From: Sphingobium xanthum
Lineage (GTDB): Bacteria > Pseudomonadota > Alphaproteobacteria > Sphingomonadales > Sphingomonadaceae
Reading direction: 5' to 3'
Assembly: GCF_019737615.1 (NCBI RefSeq)
Contig: NZ_JAHKKS010000001.1
Span: forward strand, 372,001 to 436,000
DNA: 64,000 nt
A program made the position numbers and the translations under genes. The notes below the pieces were generated by a model. That model was not told where the DNA came from and made no database searches. It saw nothing but the letters and a program-made list of their open reading frames with translations. This document shows, in pieces, positions 25,006 to 33,167 of this stretch. How positions within the stretch are numbered: the stretch's first letter is position 1; each line of letters opens with the position of its first letter.

Positions 25006-27594
25006 ATGAAACAAAGGGGAGGGTTTGGCTCGGGAGGCATGGGCAGCCGTCTGCTCGCCGGCAGCTGCCTGGCGGTCATGGCCATCATGTCGCAGCCCGC
25101 AATGGCCCAGAACGATGCAGCGCCCCAGGAGGCCCAGGAGGCCAGCGAGAGCGCAATCCAGGACATCGTCGTCACCGCGCGATACGTGACGGAGAATCTG
25201 CAAGAGACGCCGATCGCCATCACCGTGCAGACGGATGCGCAGCTGGAGGCGGCGAACGTCACGAGCGTCAGCACGCTCGGTGCCGTCGTGCCGAACCTGT
25301 TCACGATGCCCGGCGACTCGCAGTCGGCCGGTACGCCCGTGATCGGCCTGCGCGCCGTCACGCAGGGGTCTACGTCGAGCCTCGCGGTGCCGCCGGCACT
25401 CGCCATCTATACCGACGACATTTATCACGCGACGACGGCCGGTTCGGAACTCGACTTCACGGACATTGCGAGCGTCGAGGTCAATCGTGGCCCGCAAAGC
25501 ACGCTCTCGGGCAATGCCTCGATCGCCGGTTCGATCAGGCTGACCACTGTCGATCCCAAGGGCGACGGTTCGGGCTACATCCAGATGATCGGCGGCTCGC
25601 GCAAGAAGCTGGGCGTCAGCGGTGCGTTCGATCTCGGCCTTACCGACACCCTAGCCATCCGCGCCTCGGGCAATTTCGAGCGGCAGGACGGCTTCGGTAA
25701 TCGCCTCGACTTCGCCTGCATGATGGACAAGCTGGGCACGCCCGCCAAGAAGGGTCGCCTGCCTTATTTCCAGCCGGACTCGGCGAAGAAGGACTGCGTC
25801 ATCGGGCAGCTTGGCGGCGGCACGACGGCGGTCGGCCAGGTCAAGCTGCGCTGGCGGCCGACCGAGGCGATCGACATCATCATCACCGGGCGTCATCGCG
25901 AGGAGGATCTGCAGGAAACGCCGGAAGTGGCGCTGTTCTATCTGGACGGATGCGCCGACGCCTCGGCGCTCCCGATGCCTGGGGGTACGCCCGCCATCGG
26001 CGTCACCCCGCCAGCCACGTGCGGGCGCACGGTCGGCGCGCAAGCCTATCACCGTGCTGCATACAGAACCTTTGGCATCATGGCCGGCCCGGATTTCGTA
26101 ACGCCGATGCGTAGTGGTGGTATTTACGACACCTATGCGACGAATTGCCGTCCGCTCCTCGACAAGACCGGCGGCAGCTTCCCCGCCGAGTATCCGGACG
26201 GCTTCTGCTTCGATCAGGGCAAGACAGCACACCATACGTTGTTGTCAGGCAAGCTGCGCGCGGAGCTGAGCGAAAATATCAACCTGACGGCCATCGCGGG
26301 CTATACCAACTATGCCAACGAGTTCACCCAGAATGGCGACCAGTCGCCGCTCGGCTATGTCGTCACGCACTTCATCAATTCGGACAAGCAATGGACGGGA
26401 GAGGTCCGCCTCGACGGCAGGTCCTTCAGCGACAAGCTGAATTGGGTGTTGGGCGGCTTCTGGTTGAAGATGGATGGCTACCAGAACAACATGGTCAGCT
26501 TCATCAATATCTATCAGCTGACGCAGGTCCACGGCATCAACAACAGCAAGTCGGCCTTCGTCCATCTCGACTATAGCCTGTTCGAGAATTTCCGTATCTC
26601 GGGCGGCGCACGCTACACGAACAGCGAACTGTCAATCACGTTGCTCAACCCGCAGGCCGTCTCGGTTCTGGTGCCGCAGATCGCTGCCCAAAAGCGCGTC
26701 GATTGGAAGATAGGCCTCGACTACAAGATCAATGACGACGTCATGGTTTATGCGTCTGCGGCGACCGGCTCGCGCCCGCCGGGCATGACGACGATCATTG
26801 GTACGCCGCGTCAGCTTCAGGCGACCTCGGAGGAGGAACTGATTTCCTATGAGGCCGGCGTTAAAGCCGATCTGTTCGATCGCCGCCTGCGGTTCAACCT
26901 GACCGGCTTCTATATCGACTATAAGAAGATTTCGGTTGCCACGACGGGCACCGAATGCCGCAACCAGCCTGGTCCCACAGCGACCTGGTTCAGCGTCGCT
27001 CAAAACTCTGATCTGGCCAAGACGATTTGCAGCCAGTTCACGACGACCACTGTGCCAGGCCCGAACGGTCCGGCCGATCCGGTGACCTTCACGCAGAACG
27101 TCGGCATCCCGGCCAAGATCAAGGGGTTCGAGTGGGAAATCACGGCGACCCCGTTCGATGGCCTGCGCATTGACTGGTCGGGCGGCTACAATAACTACAA
27201 GTCCAGCGTCACGACGCCGAACACACCCGGCTATCTGTGGCCCGGCAACCTGCGCCAGCCGCGCTGGAACCAGCATGCCAACATCTCTTACGATATCGAT
27301 ACGCCGATCGGCATGTTCACGCCGCGTCTCGACTGGAACTGGATCTCGCGGCAGACCTATGACACGACGCCGCAGGCGCGCGCGCCGTTGGCCAAGTTGC
27401 AGATCGCGCCCTATTCGCTGTTCAACGCGCAGATCGCCTACAAGGCGCCGAGCCGTGACTGGACCGCGACGCTGCAAATCACGAACCTGGCTGACAAATG
27501 GTATCACTATCAGGTGATGTCGGGCGTCATCAACGATCAGACCCGCGTCGCTCCGCCGCGCGAGATCTCGCTGAGCGTCCGCAAGACCTTCTGA
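25006..27594 (+). CDS. TonB-dependent outer-membrane receptor 1
   Basis: An 862-residue receptor. It has a signal peptide (cleavage expected after PAMA), a TonB-box-like DIVVTARY about residue 50, a plug domain (AIYTDDIYHATTAGSELDFTDIASVEVNRGPQSTLSGNASIAGSIRL) and a long beta-barrel ending in SVRKTF with the terminal aromatic residue expected for barrel insertion. ATG 25006 follows GGAGAAGG. It imports a bulky or scarce compound across the outer membrane using TonB energy. Placement behind operator copy 8 points to the pathway substrate rather than iron. An intrinsic terminator follows. Confidence 0.92.
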   Translation: MKQRGGFGSGGMGSRLLAGSCLAVMAIMSQPAMAQNDAAPQEAQEASESAIQDIVVTARYVTENLQETPIAITVQTDAQLEAANVTSVSTLGAVVPNLFTMPGDSQSAGTPVIGLRAVTQGSTSSLAVPPALAIYTDDIYHATTAGSELDFTDIASVEVNRGPQSTLSGNASIAGSIRLTTVDPKGDGSGYIQMIGGSRKKLGVSGAFDLGLTDTLAIRASGNFERQDGFGNRLDFACMMDKLGTPAKKGRLPYFQPDSAKKDCVIGQLGGGTTAVGQVKLRWRPTEAIDIIITGRHREEDLQETPEVALFYLDGCADASALPMPGGTPAIGVTPPATCGRTVGAQAYHRAAYRTFGIMAGPDFVTPMRSGGIYDTYATNCRPLLDKTGGSFPAEYPDGFCFDQGKTAHHTLLSGKLRAELSENINLTAIAGYTNYANEFTQNGDQSPLGYVVTHFINSDKQWTGEVRLDGRSFSDKLNWVLGGFWLKMDGYQNNMVSFINIYQLTQVHGINNSKSAFVHLDYSLFENFRISGGARYTNSELSITLLNPQAVSVLVPQIAAQKRVDWKIGLDYKINDDVMVYASAATGSRPPGMTTIIGTPRQLQATSEEELISYEAGVKADLFDRRLRFNLTGFYIDYKKISVATTGTECRNQPGPTATWFSVAQNSDLAKTICSQFTTTTVPGPNGPADPVTFTQNVGIPAKIKGFEWEITATPFDGLRIDWSGGYNNYKSSVTTPNTPGYLWPGNLRQPRWNQHANISYDIDTPIGMFTPRLDWNWISRQTYDTTPQARAPLAKLQIAPYSLFNAQIAYKAPSRDWTATLQITNLADKWYHYQVMSGVINDQTRVAPPREISLSVRKTF

Positions 27595-27619
27595 CCAAAT
27601 TGATCGTCTCTCTCCTGAC

Positions 27620-27654
27620 CCCACAGCGCTCCCAAGGCGCTGTGGGTCTTTTTT
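27620..27654 (+). terminator. Intrinsic terminator after TonB receptor 1
   Basis: A 10-bp stem (27620-27629 with 27637-27646, CCCACAGCGC/GCGCTGTGGG), 7-base loop, followed by TCTTTTTT. This is a classical rho-independent terminator. The following ~240 bp before the next gene hold nothing else I can recognise. Confidence 0.9.
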
Positions 27655-27892
27655 ATTTCCGGCTGCGCCAAGCGACTGTGTCCGCCGTTGCTATTCAAGG
27701 GTGTGAGGCAGGGGGGAAAGGAACCCGATCTTTTATCGGCGGTGACGCACGGACGCAGGCGGTATCCGCGCCGTGCGCGCATCTACTGAGAAGAGCGGTG
27801 ATGCTTGCCCACCCGGCTTCCGGACGAAGCCACCGTGAATGGTCGCCGCCAGCGCGAGCCGATGAACGGACAGATGAAGGGATTTGAAATCG

Positions 27893-29113
27893 ATGCGGCG
27901 TTCGACAGATTATTTTCTGAGCACTCATGGCGGCAATCTTCCGCTGCCGGATGACCTGAACAAGCTCATCGCCAATCCCAGGGAAAATGCGGCGCAGATC
28001 GAGAAGCTGCTGCCCGGCTCGGTCGATTGGGTCGTCAAGCAGCAGATGGATTGCGGCGTCGATATCATCAACGACGGCGAATATGTGAAGGCCGCGACGC
28101 CCGGCACTTATGCGGGCTACATCTATGACCGCATGACCGGCTTCAACACGGTCGAGAAGCCGGCCGGTTGGAAACCCAAGCGCGCCTTCACGGCGGAACG
28201 CGACAAGCGCGATTTCCCGGGCTTCTACGAGTCCGGCCTGTGGTTCGCCGGCTCGGGCGGTCAGGTTCGTCCTGGCTTTGCCACGCCGGGCAGCGGTGTG
28301 CCCGCTTTCATGAGCGGCACGTCGAACACGATCCGCGCGTGCAGCGAGCCGATCAAATATCATGGCTATGCCGCGATCCAGGAAGACATCGATGCGCTTC
28401 AGAAGGCGCTCGTCGGCAAGTCCGGCGTCGATGGTTTCATCGCCGCGCTAGGCCCGCTCAGCACCGGCGCCGGAACGACCAACCTGCATTACAAGGACGA
28501 GCACGACTATATGTTCGCGGTCGCCGATGCGTGCCGCGAGGAATATAAGGCGGTCACCGATGCCGGCCTGATCGTGCAGATCGACGAGCCGGAGTTCGCG
28601 ACGACATGGATGTTCTATCCGGACTGGTCGGTCGAGGAATATCGTGCGCATCTCGATTTCTGTGTCGAGATCATCAATCACGCGCTGCGTGGCCTGCCCG
28701 AAGAGCAGATCCGCTTCCATTTCTGCTGGGGCTCGGGTCACCGCCCGCATGTCCACGACATCGAGCTCAGGCACATCATCGACAAGCTGCTGAAGATCGA
28801 TGCGCAGTGCTACACATTCGAGCATTCGAACGTCCGCCATGCGCATGAATATCGCGTGTTCGAGGACGTGAAGCTGCCGGCGGGCAAGATCATCGCGCCC
28901 GGCGTGGTCGGCCACTATACCGATCTTGTCGAGCATCCCGAGTTGGTTGCCGAGCGCCTGTGCAACTTCGCCAGGCTGGTCGGCATGGAGAATGTCCAGG
29001 CAAGCACGGATTGCGGCATCGGCTCGCGCGTCGGTCACGAGGAAATCGTCTGGGCCAAGCTGAGGGCCATGGCCGAGGGCTGCCGTATCGCCGGCAAGCG
29101 CATGAAGGGCTGA
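27893..29113 (+). CDS. Cobalamin-independent methionine synthase-like protein (MetE C-terminal domain type)
   Basis: A 406-residue protein made only of the catalytic MetE-type barrel. N-terminal STHGGNLPLP, mid-chain VQIDEPEF, HFCWGSGH (~residue 275) and STDCGIGSR (~373) supply the His/Cys/Cys zinc-site pattern of the family. Full MetE is twice as long, so this belongs to the stand-alone group that includes epoxyalkane:coenzyme M transferase and several uncharacterised alkyl transferases. ATG 27893 was preferred to TTG 27884. It lies between the TonB receptor and marR2 (53 bp gap). A zinc-dependent thiol alkylation or demethylation is the family chemistry; its use here is unknown. Confidence 0.82.
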   Translation: MRRSTDYFLSTHGGNLPLPDDLNKLIANPRENAAQIEKLLPGSVDWVVKQQMDCGVDIINDGEYVKAATPGTYAGYIYDRMTGFNTVEKPAGWKPKRAFTAERDKRDFPGFYESGLWFAGSGGQVRPGFATPGSGVPAFMSGTSNTIRACSEPIKYHGYAAIQEDIDALQKALVGKSGVDGFIAALGPLSTGAGTTNLHYKDEHDYMFAVADACREEYKAVTDAGLIVQIDEPEFATTWMFYPDWSVEEYRAHLDFCVEIINHALRGLPEEQIRFHFCWGSGHRPHVHDIELRHIIDKLLKIDAQCYTFEHSNVRHAHEYRVFEDVKLPAGKIIAPGVVGHYTDLVEHPELVAERLCNFARLVGMENVQASTDCGIGSRVGHEEIVWAKLRAMAEGCRIAGKRMKG

Positions 29114-29166
29114 CGCGCGCCGCGCCTGTTGCTACGCTCCGCGCGAGAGAAACAGTGGGAGGGCGC

Positions 29167-29622
29167 ATGAGCACGATCCGGAAACTGCCGCCATTCGAGC
29201 AATCGATTGCCGCGATCGTGCTGCATGCGAAGGAGTCCGTCATCGCGCCGATGCGGCCCAAGTTGCGCGACTATAACATCACCGAGCCGCAGTGGCGCGT
29301 TATGCGCGTGATCAATGATCGCGGCGCGACGGACGCGACGGGCCTTGCCGAAGTCGGACTGCTGCATGCGCCGAGCGTGACGCGCATCTTGAAGGAACTG
29401 GAAGAGCGCAAACTGATCGTGCGCGAGCCCGACGCCAATGACCGCCGCCGCACCGTCGTCGCACTGACGCCGGAAGGGCGCGAGGTCGTCAAGGTCGTGT
29501 CGCGCCACGTGGTGCGCGTCATGCGCGAATATGCCGATCGCTTCGGTGATCAGCGGCTCGACAAGCTGCTGAACGAGCTTCGCGCGCTCTCGGCTGCCAT
29601 CAAGGGTGTCAACGTCGAATAG
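29167..29622 (+). CDS. MarR family regulator, HpaR-like (MarR2)
   Basis: A 151-residue winged-helix regulator, paralogue of MarR1 (about 70% identical by eye from KLPPFEQS to the end). It shares TEPQWRVMRVINDRG, HAPSVTRILKELEERKL and the wing DANDRRRTVVALTPEGRE. ATG 29167 follows GGGAGGG. It is 53 bp after the MetE-like gene and 58 bp before operator copy 9 and the Rieske operon, mirroring the marR1/operator 5/monooxygenase arrangement. Probably one of two repressors that read the same set of operators, possibly answering different ligands or forming mixed dimers. Confidence 0.9.
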   Translation: MSTIRKLPPFEQSIAAIVLHAKESVIAPMRPKLRDYNITEPQWRVMRVINDRGATDATGLAEVGLLHAPSVTRILKELEERKLIVREPDANDRRRTVVALTPEGREVVKVVSRHVVRVMREYADRFGDQRLDKLLNELRALSAAIKGVNVE

Positions 29623-29678
29623 TCTACTTTGACGTGTTGACGGGACCTTTCCGCCGAGAATAGTCTTGCGCCGGAATG

Positions 29679-29692
29679 GTTATCACGTTAAC
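29679..29692 (+). promoter_or_regulatory. Operator copy 9 of the cluster A regulon (symmetric form, Rieske operon)
   Basis: GTTATCACGTTAAC, 58 bp after the marR2 stop. A promoter TTGACG (29635-29640), 18 bases, AATAGT (29659-29664) would place the operator just after the transcription start. The first gene of the operon starts at 29855. Confidence 0.7.
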
Positions 29693-29854
29693 TGTTGCTC
29701 TCTGAGAGTCTCGGTTTTGCTGCGCTCTCCGGCGGTTGGCCCAGGCCGGTAAATGCGAGGAGAGGCAGGGGCGTGCGACCTGATGGCGGTCCGCTTGCCT
29801 GGCGTCTCCTACGGCTGGCGGAGCATTTTGTCAGAAAGAAGAAGGGAGTTCGCC

Positions 29855-30163
29855 TTGCACAAGATCGTCGTTCTCTATCCATCGCAGCCCGATCCGGAAG
29901 CGTTCAAGGCCTATTATGTCGAGAAGCATATCCCGCTCGCGCGCAAGCTGCCGGGCCTTCAGGCGCTGCGCTACACGTTCGACGTCGCGGGTGTCGGCGG
30001 TGAGCCGCCCTATTTCTGCGTGTTCGAGGCAGAGTTTGCGGACATCGGCGCATTCGGCGCGGCCATGGGATCGCCGGAAGGCGCGGCCGTCGCCGCTGAC
30101 GGGCCGAATTATGCGCAAGTGCCGCCGGTCGTGATCCACTACACGGTCGACGCCAGCATGTAG
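29855..30163 (+). CDS. EthD-like ferredoxin-fold protein
   Basis: A ~102-residue protein with the EthD pattern: a first strand KIVVLYPSQPDPEAFKAYYVEKHIPLARKLPGL, then YFCVFEAEFADIGAFGAAMGSPEG and a final strand VVIHYTVD. TTG 29855 was chosen because AAGGGAG lies 6 bases upstream and the length then matches the ~100-residue family; a longer in-frame ATG at 29753 would add a leader with no homology. EthD-like dimeric alpha-beta barrels accompany oxygenases and often bind or rearrange small aromatic or quinone products. It is the first gene of the Rieske operon, 142 bp before the large subunit. Confidence 0.75.
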   Translation: MHKIVVLYPSQPDPEAFKAYYVEKHIPLARKLPGLQALRYTFDVAGVGGEPPYFCVFEAEFADIGAFGAAMGSPEGAAVAADGPNYAQVPPVVIHYTVDASM

Positions 30164-30305
30164 AGCCGCCGCCGGGCGGATCGCCTCGCGGCGACTGCCC
30201 GCGCGTCTGTGCCGTAGAAAATGTCTTTCAATCAGATGGGGATCAATTGAGGCGGGTGACGGTGGGGCCGGTGCGCGTCGACAATATCATAAGGCTGAAA
30301 CTGGA

Positions 30306-31649
30306 ATGAAACCCTTCGCACTTCGCGACCTTGTCGATGACCGCCCGCAGGATGGCGTGTTCCGCGTCAACCGTGCCCTGTTTCGTGATCAGGCGCTGTT
30401 CGACCTCGAGATGAAGCATGTGTTCGAGGGAGGCTGGGTGTTCGTCGGCCTCGCCACACAGGCCGAGAACCCGCACGACTATTTCACGAACTTCCTCGGC
30501 CGCGTCCCGATCATCATCCAGCGCGACGGCGAGGGGACTTTGCGCTGCTTCGTCAATGCCTGCCCGCACAAGGGCGTGCGCCTGCTGCAGAAGCTGTGCG
30601 GCAATGCTCGCCGTCATGTCTGCCCCTATCATAGCTGGACGTTCGACAGCGCCGGCGCGAACAAGAATATCAAGTGGCAGAAGGCCGGCCGCTATGCGCC
30701 GGGCTTCGACGAGGAAAATCACGACCTCGCTACGGTCGCGAAGTTCGGCGAGTATCGCGGCTTCCTGTTCGCGAGCCTGAATGCCGACGTGCCGAGCCTG
30801 GAGGAGCATCTGGGCGAGACGCGCAAGCTGATCGACCTGATCGTCGACAAGAGCCCGGACGGCGTGGAGCTGGTGCCAGGCCGCGTGGTGTTCACTTATG
30901 CCGCAAACTGGAAGATGCAGCTCGAGAACTGCTCGGACCAGTATCACTTCACCTCCACGCATCCGAGTTACATCCGCATCCTTGACCAGCGTGCCAAGGA
31001 GCAGGTCAATGAGGTCGTGCAATCCTCGATCGGCGCGGCCGACTTCTGGCAGGAAGATGCGAGCGGCGTCACCGGCGGGACGATGAGCTTCGATCATGGC
31101 CATGTGCTCAACTGGGGCATCATGCCGGTCTCGTCCGCGTTGCCCGAGTTCGAGCGGGCGGAGCAGCTGGCCCAGTTGCATGGCGTCGCCAAGCGCAACT
31201 GGATGTTCAACATGCGCAACCTGACCATCTTCCCCAACCTGCAGCTCGCGGAGAATGCATCCAGCCAGATGCGCGTCATCCGGCCGATCGCGGCGGGCAT
31301 GACCGAGATGCAGACCTGGTGCATCGCGCCGAGGGGCGAGAGCGCGCAGGCACGGTCGTTCCGTATCCGGCAATATGAGGACTTCTTCAATCCGACCGGC
31401 ATGGCGACGCCGGATGACACGGTCTGCTACGAGGAAGCGCAGATCGGCATGGCGGAGCAGGATCGGCCGTGGTTGCAAGGTCATGCGCGTGGCCTCGGCG
31501 CCTCGATTGAAGGCGGCAACGACTGGTCCGACATGATCGGCATGAAGCCCGCGCGCAGCGTGCTCTCCGATGCGCAGCTCTGTGACGAGAGCCTGTTCGG
31601 CAGCTATTACCGCGCCTGGGCGCAGCGCATGGCGGGGGTGCTTTCGTGA
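30306..31649 (+). CDS. Rieske non-haem iron oxygenase, large (alpha) subunit
   Basis: A 447-residue oxygenase subunit. The [2Fe-2S] Rieske site is complete: C86-x-H88 in NACPHKG and C106-x2-H109 in VCPYHSW. The catalytic iron site shows N208, D211 (electron bridge), H214 and H219 in LENCSDQYHFTSTH. This matches ring-hydroxylating dioxygenases of the benzoate/anthranilate type. It uses electrons to put two oxygen atoms on an aromatic ring or to remove a side group. Its stop overlaps the small-subunit start. No ferredoxin or reductase gene lies nearby, so electron carriers must come from elsewhere. Confidence 0.92.
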   Translation: MKPFALRDLVDDRPQDGVFRVNRALFRDQALFDLEMKHVFEGGWVFVGLATQAENPHDYFTNFLGRVPIIIQRDGEGTLRCFVNACPHKGVRLLQKLCGNARRHVCPYHSWTFDSAGANKNIKWQKAGRYAPGFDEENHDLATVAKFGEYRGFLFASLNADVPSLEEHLGETRKLIDLIVDKSPDGVELVPGRVVFTYAANWKMQLENCSDQYHFTSTHPSYIRILDQRAKEQVNEVVQSSIGAADFWQEDASGVTGGTMSFDHGHVLNWGIMPVSSALPEFERAEQLAQLHGVAKRNWMFNMRNLTIFPNLQLAENASSQMRVIRPIAAGMTEMQTWCIAPRGESAQARSFRIRQYEDFFNPTGMATPDDTVCYEEAQIGMAEQDRPWLQGHARGLGASIEGGNDWSDMIGMKPARSVLSDAQLCDESLFGSYYRAWAQRMAGVLS

Positions 31650-32143
31650 CGAGCCTGACATCGGCCGACGCGGCCACGTTTCTCGCGCGGGAAGCTCTGC
31701 ATCTCGACCGGCTGGACTTCGATCCCTGGCTCGCGCTCTACACGCCGGACTGCCTGTTCTGGATGCCGGCCTGGCGCGACGATGGCACGCAGACGGAGGA
31801 CCCGGACCGCGAGCTCAGCCTCATCTTCTATCGCGGCCGGCGCAATCTGGAGGATCGCGTGCAGCGCATCCGCTCCGGTTTCTCGGTCGCCTCGGCCGTC
31901 ATGCCGCGCGTTGCGCACATGATCGGCAATGTCGTGACGCAGGATGCGGGCGAGGGGACCGTGCGCGTCGACAGCTCCTTCCTCACCAATGTCCACGACG
32001 TGCGCACCAACAAGAGCCACGCCTATTTCGGCCGCTACGAGCATGAGCTCGTGCTGGTCGATGGCGAGTGGAAGATCGCCAGCAAGATCATCCGGCTCAT
32101 GAACGACGTCGTCCCCACCATGCTCGACGTGTACGGCGTCTAG
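31646..32143 (+). CDS. Rieske oxygenase small (beta) subunit
   Basis: A 165-residue NTF2-fold small subunit: EALHLDRLDFDPWLALYTPDCLFWMPAW, then FYRGRRNLEDRVQRIRSG (typical beta-subunit helix) and MIGNVVTQDAGEGTVRVDSSF. The GTG start overlaps the TGA of the alpha subunit (GTGA), which implies coupled translation and a stoichiometric alpha/beta complex, usually a hexamer. Role structural, holding the alpha subunits. Confidence 0.92.
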   Translation: MTSLTSADAATFLAREALHLDRLDFDPWLALYTPDCLFWMPAWRDDGTQTEDPDRELSLIFYRGRRNLEDRVQRIRSGFSVASAVMPRVAHMIGNVVTQDAGEGTVRVDSSFLTNVHDVRTNKSHAYFGRYEHELVLVDGEWKIASKIIRLMNDVVPTMLDVYGV

Positions 32144-32152
32144 GAGAACCCC

Positions 32153-33082
32153 ATGCTGCCTTCCTCTCCCAGCGTCGCCATCATTGGCGCCGGCGCGATG
32201 GGGTGCCTATTCGCCGCGCGGCTCGGCGAAAAGGGCGCCAGGGTCACGCTCGTCGATGTCGATCAGGCCCGGCTGGGCGCGATCGCGCGCGATGGCGTGA
32301 CGCTCAAGGACGACGACGGATCGCGAACGATCCCGATCGGCGCCAGCGTTGCGGCCGATCTCGCGCCGGTCGACCTGCTGATCCTCTTCACCAAGGGCGT
32401 GCACAGCGGCGCGGCGATCCGTTCGGTCGCGCATCTGGTTGCCTCGAAGCCGATCGTACTCACCTTGCAGAACGGCATCGGCAATGCGGACCTGCTGGCC
32501 GAGACCTTTGGCGCCGATCAGGTGCTGATGGGCACGGCGCATGTGCCCGCCGACCTGACCGGGCCGGCATCGGTGCTGACCCATGGCTTCGGCCATCTCG
32601 ATCTGGGTGGCTTCACGACGGCGGCAGATCAGTTCGCGCCATCCGTTGCGGCCTTGCTGCAGGGTGCGGGGTTCGACAGCCATGTCGCGGGCGATGCCAA
32701 TGCCGCGGTGTGGGAGAAGGTGGCCTTCAACGCGGCGCTCAATGCCTCGGGCATGATCTGCCAGGTGCCCAATGCGGGGCTCGACAATGAGTCCGGTCGC
32801 CGGCTCGCGGTGAACGTCGTGGACGAGACGGTGGCGGTCGCGGCCGCCAAGGGCATCAGCATCGACCGTGACAAGATCGTCGCCACGGTGGACTCGGCGC
32901 TGCGCGAGCATGCCCATCACAAGGCCTCGATGCTGCAGGACCGCGAGCATGGCCGGCAGACCGAGATCGAGATGATCAACGGCGCGATCGCGCGGGAAGG
33001 GGCCAGCCTCGGCGTCTCCACGCCGGTCTGCGACACGCTCGCCGATCTGGTCAGGATCATCGAGATGGCGGCAAGAGGCTGA
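32153..33082 (+). CDS. Ketopantoate reductase-like dehydrogenase (PanE/ApbA family)
   Basis: A 309-residue NAD(P)-dependent enzyme. It has AIIGAGAMGCLFAARL (cofactor), LTLQNGIGN, and the catalytic region WEKVAFNAALNA with the Lys and the two Asn expected for ketopantoate reductases. It starts 9 bp after the Rieske small subunit, in the same operon. In a degradative operon the family likely oxidises or reduces a 2-hydroxy/2-oxo acid intermediate, not pantoate; that is inference from context. Confidence 0.85.
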   Translation: MLPSSPSVAIIGAGAMGCLFAARLGEKGARVTLVDVDQARLGAIARDGVTLKDDDGSRTIPIGASVAADLAPVDLLILFTKGVHSGAAIRSVAHLVASKPIVLTLQNGIGNADLLAETFGADQVLMGTAHVPADLTGPASVLTHGFGHLDLGGFTTAADQFAPSVAALLQGAGFDSHVAGDANAAVWEKVAFNAALNASGMICQVPNAGLDNESGRRLAVNVVDETVAVAAAKGISIDRDKIVATVDSALREHAHHKASMLQDREHGRQTEIEMINGAIAREGASLGVSTPVCDTLADLVRIIEMAARG

Positions 33083-33167
33083 AAGTCAAAACATACTGCC
33101 GTCGCGGATATTATCGGGCGGACCGCCACCGGCATGCTAGGCCGATCAACGATGGGGGAAAGGTGCG

